NCBI RefSeq assembly: GCF_037325665.1
Contig: NC_090251.1
Span: forward strand, 28,316,405 to 28,380,404
Reading direction: 5' to 3'
DNA from: Littorina saxatilis
Lineage: Eukaryota > Mollusca > Gastropoda > Littorinimorpha > Littorinidae
DNA length: 64,000 bases
Shown here: positions 24,001 through 36,000 of the stretch, one piece after another
How positions within the stretch are numbered: position 1 is the stretch's first letter
Layout of the letters: each line of letters opens with the position of its first letter
The notes under the pieces: model-generated
What the model was told of the DNA's origin: nothing
What the model saw: only the letters and a program-made list of their open reading frames with translations
Database searches by the model: none
Made by a program: the position numbers and the translations under genes

Positions 24001-27000
24001 TCTCAGCGAAAGTCTCAGGGCTTGAAAACACGAATACACGCATGCAGTAAAAAAGAAGAAAAAAACATTGAGTAGAGCCGTACTGTATGGCAGCTCGCTT
24101 TCCCAAGTGAGAAAGCCCGAATTTCCATGAGGGTAACCTCACAGGACTATATGAAATCTTATCCTCATCCTTAGATTGTCAGGCATGGGAATTGTCCGCC
24201 GAACAGCGGATTTCCGCCGAATTTTTTTTTTGTTCCGCCGAAAAAGCAAAAGTGTTTGCCAAAAAAATAAAGGGGGAGGCAGACAAAAAAAGCACCGGTT
24301 ACTTTTGCCTTTGCGCAAAAGCCCGCGAAAACTTTCCGTACTTTGTTCCCAGCACTGCTACCGCCCGCCTCAGTTACTTGAACTTTTATGTTTGAAAGTA
24401 AACCAGATTGCACAGATTGTGTTACAAGTTACATTTTCCTGTTTGTCTCAACAGATCAATTTTTTAACAAATTTAAACCATATAATACATGTATATATAT
24501 TTTTTCTTCAAAAAAGCAAAAATTGGTACTAAAAACTCTGATTCTAAAAACAGAATTTAATGGCAAACTTGGAGCTCAGATGACACCAGATTGCACCATC
24601 TGGGTTCTTTGGAGAACATTTTTTCCGGGGGGGGCATGCCCCCAGACCCCCCTAGTAAAGCTAGGCGCTTCGCGCCGTCGACTTGACGCTTCGCGTCTTC
24701 AGTTCAAAATGTTCCGCCTTTTTTACAATTTTCAATTCCCATGCCTGATTGTGCTTGTGTGAAAATATTGAAAGTTAGGAACGAAACTCTCTATCTCTCT
24801 CTCTCTCTCGCTTGTGCATATGCACGCATGTGTGTGCATATATACATACACACTTGTTAGTTGAAGCCGGTATAATGTTATACATGTAGCTTGTAATTTA
24901 CTGAAACAAAGTTTGTTTTTTCCAATTAAATTACATATTCCTACTCCGAATCACATGTAGCATTGACACAATCGGAGATGCTAGGTTCTGAAAAGGCTAA
25001 CCGTCTAAGGGAAGCAACCCCAACCACAAAAAGTGTAAACGTAGCCATGGTAATGACCATACACCCGGGGAGTTACCTCCCATCGTGCATGCCACGTCAC
25101 TACCGCTACTGAACACGTGGTTCATATCATTCGACCTTACAGCTTTCGAGGGAGCAGGTTGTTGTATTTTTGGGCTCCCCTGTGGCTGCGCTGTTTGGTG
25201 TTGTTTTGACACCCACCGGCCACGTTACCGTCTATCTTGCCTCCTGCTTCGTAGTTGGTGAGCTCTTTCCATTTTGGTCATTATTTTGACAGGAAATTTG
25301 TTGTAGTTGCTGATTTTCGTCCGTGTTTGGACCTGTGATATTTCAGTGACTACTGTTGGCCGCCTTTTTTGTTGTCAGCATGAGTTGACAGATTTTTGTG
25401 GCTAGGCCGATGTATTTGGAGGTAAACGTAATTTTACCTTCTTACTTGCTTGCTGCTTTGTTTAGTTGGTAAGCTTGTTCCTTCTTGTCTTTAGTTTGAC
25501 AGGAATTTATCTATAGTTGCTGACTTTTTGTCCGTTTGGACTCCTAAATGCGTTTCAGTAACTTATCTTGTGGCCGCCACTTTCGGTTGCTCAGCTTTCC
25601 TGACAGCTTATTTATGTGGCTAGGCCTATGTTATGGTGAGGTTCTCCTTACTTTACCTGCGTTTTTGCCTTCTGCTTTGTTAGTTGGTAAGCCATTTCAT
25701 ATTTCGTCATTACTTTGACAGGAATTTTTGTTATTGCTTAATTTTCGTCCGTTTTGGACTTCTAAATTTTGTCCAGTAACTTATCGCTTGGCCGCCATTT
25801 TGTGTATCAGCGTCGCTGACAGTGGTTTACTTGGCTAGGCTTTAGCAGGTATCTACCAGTCCGTAGGACTTGTCGTGGTTTCGGATTTAACATGTTTGTT
25901 ATGTTTTGTTCGTTACTCTTTCTGCCTCGAACAAACACTTTGTGGGGCAGTCATATACTGTTGTACGTCCTGTTTCTTCTCCTCGCCTTCTCTGCCGTTA
26001 GCAGATCAGGTGTTGCAGGTGTCTGCGTTATCTTTGTGAAGAAATTTTCGCGTTCCAAGCCTGCGTCTTCCGTTGGCCCGCTGTCTGTGGGCGACGTCAC
26101 CTTGTTGGCTTCTTTGACGCTTCCGGCTGAGACGTTGTCTAGGGCGGATGTTTTGCTTCTTCGTCTTCTACCGCTGTGGTTGGCGATTCAAGTAAGTCGA
26201 GCTGGTCCACAGGCCCTCGTGAGGCCGTCGGACAGTCCCTGCTGGGACACAGCTCTTTTCGGCGGGTTCACGACCCGCAAACCCCTGTTCAGTCGCACCC
26301 TGGCTTCACTGAAGACCATTGTGTGGCTGAGCAATGGCGGCAGTTGGTTCCGGCTACTTCTCCGACGTACGCACCCGCTGGGGTCGTTTCCGGAGTTGTC
26401 TAGCCGTTTCCGACTGCTGCGCTTCCGGCACTCGCCGGAAGCATAGGTCCCCCGATGTACGCACCCGCTGTGGTCGTTTCCGGGGTTGACCAGGTCCCCC
26501 GATGTGCGCACCCGCTGTGGTCGTTTCCGGGGTTGACCGGACGTTGCCCCCCGGGCATTCGTCCTCTGTTCAGTCGCACCCTGGTTTCCTCGAAGACCAT
26601 TGTGTGGCGGAGCAGTGGCGGTAGCCGTTTCCGGCGCTGCGCTTCCGGCACTCGCTGGAAGCATAGGTCCTCTGACGTACGCACCCGCTGTGGTCGTTTC
26701 CGGGGTTGACCGGACGTTGCCCCCCGGGCATTCGTCCTCTGTTCAGTCACACCCTGGCTTCCTCGAAGACCATTGTGTGGCGGAGCAATGGCGGTAGCCG
26801 TTTCTGGCGCTGCGCTTCCGGCACTCGCTGGAAGCATAGGTCCTCTGACGTACGCACCCGCTGTGGTCGTTTCCGGGGTTGACCGGACGTTGCCTTTAGG
26901 GCATTCGGGCTTCCGGCCTCCGTCCTCGCATTCGGCGCTTCCGCTTTTCGCGGTCTCGTCTGGTGCTTTCCGGCTCCGCCCGGATTTACTGCTCCTTTCG

Positions 27001-30000
27001 CTTCCACTTCCTCCCGGATGTCGGTAGCTGAGGAGCAACGCCAGCCCTTCGGGCAGGTGTTGTCTCAGCTCTGGCCGATGTAGTCAGCGTTTCAACCTTC
27101 GGTTGTCGCGTCGACTGCCGTTCCGGTTCCTGCGGCTGCAGACTTGCCGTCTTCTCTCTCTTAGCCTGGTCGAGGCATGAGTTAGGACGACGTCGGGGGG
27201 GACGGATTTCCGGTTTTCCGGTTATGCCGTTTCACCGGCCTTCCACCAGTACGTGGACTTCGGTTTTTTCGCCGGTTGTGTCGGACATTCAGTCTGTCGT
27301 CAGCGATTCCACACGTGCTGGTTATTGGGAAAAAGGCTTAACGCTGTCCTCTAAGCTGCGGCAGAGGTCACGTCGAAGGTTTTCCCGGGCGGGGCTTCGG
27401 CCTCCTACACTTCCTGTCTGGAAGCATAGGTTCTCCATCACAAGCGCACGTAGTGGCTTGTCTGGGGTTGATCGAGGACTGGCCTACGGGCGTTCGGGTT
27501 CCGGCCCCAGTCCTCTTCTGGTCTGTCTCACTCTTGTTCCGTCGTGGGCATTTGTGTTTCACAGGGGCGGCAGCCGTTGTCGGCGTGGTGTTTCCGGTTT
27601 TACTGGAAGCATAAGTCCTCCATTTCAAGTACACGTTGCGGTTTTGACTGGAGTTGACAGAGGACTGGCCTAAGGGCGTTTGGGCTTCTGGCCTCAGTCT
27701 ACTCTATGCAACTTTCGCTTCCGTTTTTTGCGGTTTTGTCTGCTGCATTTCCGGCTCTGTTCGGATACACTTCTCCTCTTCCTGACACTCCTTCGGAGGT
27801 CGGTGGGTGAGGAACAGCGGCTGGCCTACGGGCATTTAGGCTTTTAGCCTCAGCCGGGGCAGTCTTCACTTTACCTGTTGGGTGTTGCGTTTACTGCCTA
27901 TTCAGTTCGGGTGGCCCTGGACGTTTCCCCTATTCACGACCGTCAGTAGGGGGATAAGTCAGGTCTTTTTCCGGTTGGATGGTTTTCCGGTTTCCGGTCA
28001 TCTCATTCATCAGTTTACCACCAGCAACTGTGACTTCGGTTTGCGTTCGTAGCTGAGCTATTCTGGTTCTCAGTCTTTAGTCAGCAATCGAACACGTTCT
28101 GGATTTCCGTCGAAGCTCAAGCTTCGGCTCAGGATTTCCCTTGGGTGCATCGACATTGGTGGCTTCCTTGTTGGTTGACTTTGTTGTCGATGTCGGACTT
28201 CCGTTCCGTGAAGATAGGATGTTTTTCTACTTCCGGTTCCTTAGTCACCTTTTGTAGGTACCACGGTTTGCAGGTTTTGGCTAGGCCATCTCCTCCCGAA
28301 GGTGGTATCTCTAGTGTTTTGGTTCTGCCGCTGTTTCTACTATGGTTCAGTTCCGGAACATGCTCAGCCTTGGCTGGCTTCGGCTACACGGGCTTCACCT
28401 TTTGTTCCTTCTTGCTTATTCAGCCTTTGGAACTTGCCTCCTTTCTCTACTCTGTTGGCCAGCCCTTGCTAGGGTGAGCATGGAGCAGATGAGGCTGCCC
28501 TTCCTTCTCTACGCTCGTACGGCGGGTGTCGGAGGGACTCGTTTCTTTCGCATTTTCAGTTCCCTGAACAGCAAAGAGAGTCGCTTAAACTTTGCCTGCA
28601 GTAGAGATTCAGTCGAGTAGAGATCACCAGGTCTCTGACTGCTTTACAAGGGTTGAAGGAAGGTAAGGCTAGCATACTCAGAAACATGCTTAGCAGAAGC
28701 ATGCTCATTCCTCTGGTTAAGCTAAGCTGGCAGCCAATAGGCAGCCTTGGCCGGGCAACAGCCATTCCACGTTGCGGCGATGGTGGTTGTTGCCTTCCCG
28801 TTTCTTGTGGCTTGTGGGGTTCTCTGGCTTCAGGTTACCCCTGTTTGGCCACAAACGTTCGGACTTTGGTCCTTGTTGTCTTTCATCGAGTCGGACTCTG
28901 TCTTTCTCTAGTGATCAGACGCGTTCTGGTGTTTCATCCAAACTTAAGGTACACTTGAGTTGGCCTCGGAAGTAACATTCAGGTTTTCCTGAGGGGGCAT
29001 TGTCTTGGACAATGGATGTTTGAGGAGTTGTTCTTTGTGGCTTTCCTCCTCTCTCTCAGGTTTTGGCTACTCTTCTCCTTCGGGCAGAGGTTTAGCTAAG
29101 GTTCGGTTCCTGTGACTTCAGTCTTGGGCCTTTCCTCTCTTCTTCTTCATCTTAGTATGAGGCGAGTCAGGATGACGTCTGTTGGGTCGGGTTTCCTTAC
29201 AGTCGCCCGGCTACAAAAGGCAACTTTGTCTAGGGCGGTTGTCCGTTTTTCTCCGCGTTGGACTCTGTCTTCAGACAGGGACAGACGCGCTCTGGGTTTC
29301 TGGCCAAACTCAGGTAGGCTCTTGATTTGGCTAGGAAGTTAACTGCCTGTTTTTTCCCCGAGAACTCTGGTTTCGGGAGTCTTATGGCTGGCTGGCTTCA
29401 CGGTTTACGTTTACCAGTCTTGGTTTTCTGCTTTCGGTTTTTGATTCACTCTCGATTACCTTCAAGCAGACTGTTTTGGGAACATTCTGGCTTTTAGCCA
29501 TTTTGTTTATGGTTGCCAGTCACATCGGTTTTTGACCACCGTGGGTCCTCACTTCCGGTAGCTTACGCACAGTCGTAAGTGGCTGCTGTCGGGTGCTACC
29601 TCTCTCCCTGCGTTCGCAGGGACTGGTAGGGGATAACTGGCGACCTTCTATTTGTGAGTTTTCTCTTCGAGGTGGACTCTGGTACTTAGTGCTTGGATGT
29701 CTCTCTCTCGCTCTTTCGTGGGGATTGGTCACTCTTATTTTGAGCTGACTTCTTTCTCACAAGCCTTTTGGGCTTTTCTACATCCCAAGGTTTGCAGACT
29801 TTGGCATGGTTGTCTTAAGGTCACCGCGGGGGTTCGTCCTTCTCAGTTGAGGGGACAACCTTACGCACGGATCTTCTCAGGACATTAGCATTTCCTTCCA
29901 ATAAAAGGGGGGGGGGGAAGCTTGTCTTTCCCTTGGCTCGCCAGGGTTATTAATCCAAGGCTTGGGTCTATTCCTGTGCTGTTTTTTACGGCTAGGAGAT

Positions 30001-33000
30001 TGGAAGAACTGCTGAGCACAGCTTTCTGGATCTCTGAGGTTGTCTCTTTCGCTTTTCGCCTGAGATTCTTCTCGGCTGTCAATCAGGACTTTCCCTTGGT
30101 TCCCTCACTGCCTGTTGGCAATGGGCCAGCCCTGGCAAGGGCTTTTGAGTGGGTTAGATTTTCTTTCCCACTGGGACCGCCCTGATTCTTTGGCAGCGGT
30201 CCAGGTTTTTGGCAAGGTTTTTGAGTGAGTTAGATTTTTCTTTCCCACCGCCTTGTTTTTGTAATCTGCTACATGTGATTCGGAGTAGGAATATGTAATT
30301 TAATCGAAAATTTTATTGTAAATTTTCATTTAATAAATATACCTACCCGAATCACATAGTATATTCCCTCCCGCCAACCCCGCTTTTGATTTGGAGAATT
30401 TATTCTTTAGGTCGAATGATATGAACCACGTGTTCAGTAGCGGTAGTGACGTGGCATGCACGATGGGAGGTAACTCCCCGGGTGTATGGTCATTACCATG
30501 GCTACGTTTACACTTTTTGTGGTTGGGGTTGCTTCCCTTAGACGGTTAGCCTTTTCAGAACCTAGCATCTCCGATTGTGTCAATGCTACATGTGATTCGG
30601 GTAGGTATATTTATTAAATGAAAATTTACAATAAAATTTTCGATTTCAGCATTGCCATGGTCATCCTTATCCTCTCCACTACCATTCCACTATGTGAGTA
30701 TTTGTTGGAGAAAAGAATGCTCACAGTTGGTAACACACCCAGTCAGTACAGACACATGCATGAATACACAGATAAATAAAGAACAAGTCGCGTAAGGCGA
30801 AATTACTACATTTAGTCAAGCTGTGGAACTCACAGAATGAAACTGAACGTAGTCCGCCGCTAGTGCAAAAGGCAGTGAAAGTGACGAGCCTGTTTGGCGC
30901 GGTAGCGATTGCGCTGTGCTTCATAGCACGCTTTACTGTACCTCTCTTCGTTATAACTTTCTGAGCGTGTTTTTAATCCAAACATATCATATCTATATGT
31001 TTTTGGAATCAGGAACCGACAAGGAATAAGATGAAATAGTTTTTAAAACGATTTCGGAAATTTAATTTTGATCATAATTTTTATATTTTTAATTTTCAGA
31101 GCTTGTTTTTAATCCAAATATAACATATGTATATGTTTTTGGAATCAGGAACCGACAAGGAATAAGATGAAATAGTTTTTAAAACGATTTCGGAAATTTA
31201 ATTTTGATCATAATTAATTTTTTTTTAATTTTCAGAGATTGTTTTTAATCCAAATATAACATATGTATATGTTTTTGGAATCAGAAAATGACGAAGAATA
31301 AGATGAAATTGTTTTTGGATCGTTTAATAAAAAAATAATTTTAATTACAAGTTTCCGATTTTTAATGACCAAACTCACTCATTAGTTTTTAAGTCACCAA
31401 GCTGAAATGCAATACCAAACCCCGGGCTTCGTCGAAGATTGCTTTGCCAAAATTTCAATCAATTTGATTGAAAAATGAGGGTGTGACAGTGCCGCCTCAA
31501 CTTTTACAAAAAGCCGGATATGACGTCATCAAAGGTATTTATCGAAAAAAAGAAAAAAACGTCCGGGGATATTCCGTTGTCGTCTGTCATATGAGCGTTG
31601 ATGCGTTGAGCTGTCGTTATGCGCCATACATGGCCCAGCTCATCCGGCTTCAGCATGTTTTTATATCGGAGTGGTCCTTCTCCTAGACTGGTGGCTTTAC
31701 AGGGCTGTCGAGTCCAGTCTACCCGGCTATTTGGCCATAGCTGGCTGGTTTGTTTATCTGAGGTGACCTTCCCCAGGGCTAGAACTTAAGATGCGGCTCT
31801 TGATCGCATGATGCTCCTGTCTTGGAGACCTGGGGTATTTCTTGAGTGTAACAGTGCCACCTGTTACCCCGCCCCATCCTGTTGGAAGCACCGCCAGTTG
31901 GTCCGCGACTGCTTATTCGTCCTGGCAAGCCTGGCTTATTTCGCAGCCAACCTCCATATCTGAAGGCCATCACACTATCCGCCACCTGTGAACGCGCCTG
32001 GTTGGGGGTGGTCGCCCCTACTGTCCCAGGGTCCGGGGATATCATACCCAGGAACTCTCATGTCAAATTTCATAAAGATCGGCCCAGTAGTTTAGTCTGA
32101 AATTGCTCTACACACACACACACACAGACAGACAGACAGACAGACAGACACACATACACCACGACCCTCGTCTCGATTCCCCCCTCTATGTTAAAACATT
32201 TAGTCAAAACTTGACTAAATGTAAAAAAGGGGAGGGGTGTGATGGTTAAGAATGACTTGTACGAATATTGGTCAAAACAAGACAAGACTCAATCTAAAAT
32301 ACTTTAAAGAAATCCATTTTTTATGATGTGCATTTAATTTTCAACAATCAAGTGTCTCTTTTTAGCCATTTTTATCTCTTATTGAATACAGAGGAAATAA
32401 TACTACTATAACCTGTAAGTTTATATCTACAGTGGTCCCTCTCTATAATGACTTTGAAAATGTAACCGAAATTCGGTCGTTATATGGAGGGGTTGTAACA
32501 TGGAGGATTGGTTTATGTCCGGGTCCGTCAATGATCAGGAATGACATTGGTGTTTTGATTGATGCCACCCACAAAGGAATGTTATTCTTTCCTTAAAACG
32601 GTTATGGTAAACAGTTTTCTATTCAATTATTTACCCACACATAGTTGTCTTGCTTGTTTAATGAAGCCCCGTAACTACTCGTGGATTAAGGGTCTGCAAA
32701 TTAAAACACGCTGAGGTCGAACGAAAGTATGCGGTCCCAAAGCATGCACATCGATCTCGATACCAGATTCTAATCATAGTCATGCAGAGATTTGGTTAAA
32801 AACAAAGAAGTGTCCCAAATGCTTGTTTCAAAAACTTGTTAGACTTTGCAGACGTTAAGAACCGCGGCAGTGTGTTGAAACTGATGTAAAATGGTAGCGA
32901 AAAGCGTCAGTTTTCACGATAAAACTTTGACTCGCTCATTCACGGGACATAACTTCACTCTCGACTGTCCACAGTGTTGAGCAATTTAGTAGGAGATTAC

Positions 33001-36000
33001 ACTACTGACACCTTCAAACTTCACTGCCTGAGGAGAGTTTGATTCAAACGAACGCGTGGTTCTATATCGCGTCACTCGGTCACGGATCGGGGGGGGGAGG
33101 GAACAGTTACAGATTTCGAAACCATGTTCGTCAGCCATTGTTTTTAGCAAGACGGACCACATGTGCACGAGCTTCGCTGACGTACATCGCAAAATGTCAT
33201 GACGTCACCACAACTTTCGGTTTTGGTTCGATCTGCGGATTACTTTCATGACGTTTCTGTAACTTTGCCTGTTTATAAGGTAGGAATTCCTGCACAGTTC
33301 TTTGCAAAATGAAGCAGATATCTGGCAACTGACCTTTATCTAGTCAAAATAAAGTAATGACCTGGATTAGAAATGAAAAACCATGGCTTCAGCCGTTTGC
33401 GTGCCGAAGTGATGTTGTACATGTACAGGATTTCAACACGTGTTTGTGTCCGTATTGCGTACTGACTCGACTGGAGATACAAGTTAGAGTAAACCAAACC
33501 CGTGATAATTTTGGGAAAAGTCGTTATAAGTCCACGTATGAACGGTCGTATGTCGTATCGGAGAGGTGGGCGTAATATGGAGGTGAGAAATACTAAGACA
33601 AAGAAGGAAAAAAAATCCATCGGAGAAAAGTCGGTCGTAATATTGAGGGACCCGTAAAAGAGAGGGGTCGTAAAGGGAGGTACCACTGTATTGCACTGGA
33701 ACCCCACTTTTAAGCCTTGCAATTGATGACAAATCTCCATTGTAGTAACTGTTGTTTTCACATGGCTTGATTTTGTTGCAGTAAAACAGAGCTCCATGAT
33801 TTTGCTTCAGACAACTCCAAATTTCCTGGATCAGAATCAACTTATTGCAAAACTGAATGGGGTAGGGATTCGTGCTTTTGTAATACTAATAGACAATGTT
33901 TTGCAATTACTCTGTCAGGATTTCCAAGCGTTGTTGAAGAGTTGCGCCATGCTTTAGGGTGACTATCAATAACAGGTGATCAACCTGCTAAAACCAGCAT
34001 TGCAGCGATTAACTGACTCCAATGTGTATTTTATGCAGTGTCAGCTCAATATGATGCCTTTTTCATTCGAAAATCTGCACATCAGAGCCACGATTTTCTG
34101 GCGATGGCCTGCAGTGATTGCTAAGCATGTGTGTTTCCCAAACTCTTAACTTTAACTGGTGGACCACGTGTTATTGTTTGTCACCCTGAAGCGGGGTGCA
34201 ACTCTTCCATATCGCTTGAAAATCTTGACGAATAATTATGGAAAATGTCTGTTGTCGTGTTGTGGTTACAAAAGACATATGGTAAAACTCCTAAGTTGAA
34301 GCTTCAGGAATGCATGTAACACTTTGCCAATGGCTACCACATGATTTGTTTTGGAAATTGCATCTGCCAAGCAATGGAAAGTATCAACAATTTAAAAAAA
34401 ACTTTAGCGTACATGTTTTAAAATTGGTTCCAGAGCATGATAATAAAATGCATTTCTCTTGGGCAGAATCATGCTTTTACATTGCTTATGTCTTAGTTAG
34501 TATTCTTTCTGTAAAGTTTTCATTAAATTACATATGTTACCCAACTCACATAGATAGCAATAACTTCGTTTGGTTGCTAAGACATTGAAGCACTCTTACA
34601 TGGTAACATGGGGAGATAACTCTAAAACAAAAGCCACCAGCCATATAAGGCATGATCCGTGGTAGTTATCTCCCCTACCGGTGCCCGCGCATGCGCAGGC
34701 CGTATACCGGTAATACCCATTCCTTTTTCTTCAACGCACGGAGCAAGACGTGCTGTAGTACTCTGGCTTTGATCTAAAGCTATTGGTCTTCACGGCGGTG
34801 ACTGACCATCGAATCTTGGTAACGCTGTTGTTGGTTCATCTCTACTTCAAGTATTGGGTGAGAGCTTTCATTTTTATTACCGAGACGCGTTTGTTTTAAC
34901 TTTTGGAGTGTGTTGCAACTTGTATTTTGGTTCAGTTTTGTCATACAAAATGGCGGACTAACCTTAAGATTTAGAGAGTGAGTGAAAACTCGGAGTTCGA
35001 CCAGCCAAGCTTGCTCTCCCAGTTCTCAGTCAGGCAATGCAACCAATTTAAAGTTAAGGTAGCTACTACCACTGCGTCTCGTACTCAGAAAATTTTCACT
35101 GAGCGATAACGTTTCTGTTTACGTTTTCAACCCGGCGAATGATGAATTGTGTTACGGTTTCGATTGACAAACCTACCTCGTCTGTTGCGGCTTCTTTCTA
35201 TAAAGTTCAAGCGCCTAGCGCTGTTTTAGCTTTGACTAAAGCCGGTTTGCTGGCGATATTATCGTCTTTTTAAACAGAGGTGCATGTTTTGATCTCGTCG
35301 GAAAGGGCAAATAGCCTCGCGTGCTGCTCTGCCCCTTCCTTCGGGTGTTGTAAATGTTCATTCGCTTGTGCGGGTTTGTTTCGAACCGACTGCGACGGTC
35401 ACGTCCGCTGGCGTGGTCGCAGATCCAACGACGGTGTTGGATATGTCGGACTCATCTTTAGACAAGTTTTTGTCTGAGTCTAGGACATCAGCACTTTCGG
35501 GTGTTCTTGGCGAAGTACGCAAACCTTTGACGTCGGTTTCCGTCTCGGCGGAATTGCACACTGACAGTAAGGGTTTTTCCACAGACCAACCTGGCTCCGT
35601 TTTCACGGTCCTGGGCATGGGATGTGAAGGGCATGTGTCTGCTGGTTCCGCCCCCTCAATTCCAGTCGGGGTGGCTGCTGGCAGACAGGTTACAGGATCT
35701 TCCGGTTCCAATTTATTGGGGCTGGTCGATGCTCATGCTAGTCAGTCCTCTGCTGGTTCCGCCCCCTCAATCTCAGTCGGGGTGGCTTCCGGTGGCAGGA
35801 GAGGATCCTCTGCTGGTTCCGCCCCCTCAATTCCAGTCGGGGCGGCTTCCGGTGGCAGGAGAGGTTTGACTTCCGCCGTTAGCACTTCGCTGCTGGCGGG
35901 AGTCATTCATCAGCCTGTGGCTTCCGGTTCCGCTGTTGCGGCTTCCGCTAGCCTGTCTCAGGCTACATCCGCTTCCTTTCCCAGCCTTTCCGCTGGCATT

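Larger units (their letters stand above)
24925..30645 (+). mobile_element. DIRS-like retroelement 1, broken, in intron 5
   Basis: DIRS order, known by inverted terminal repeats plus an internal complementary region. The left ITR (24925-25139) and right ITR (30412-30645) are inverted and almost identical by eye. At 30264-30360 lies a segment made of the complements of both outermost ends placed side by side, the DIRS hallmark. The interior is badly decayed: I find only a trace of the tyrosine recombinase C-terminus near 29990-30110, and no reverse transcriptase. Two tandem-repeat blocks occupy 25254-25845 and 26260-26920. It looks non-autonomous and much broken inside (many breaks), yet the ITRs suggest fairly recent insertion. 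It separates the exon 6 AG from its polypyrimidine tract. Confidence 0.85.

Noticed and set aside
26188-27038. Long minus-strand frames (158 and 212 codons) in DIRS-like element 1
   Set aside because: They follow the ~180-bp GC-rich tandem units, run opposite to the element and show no domain.
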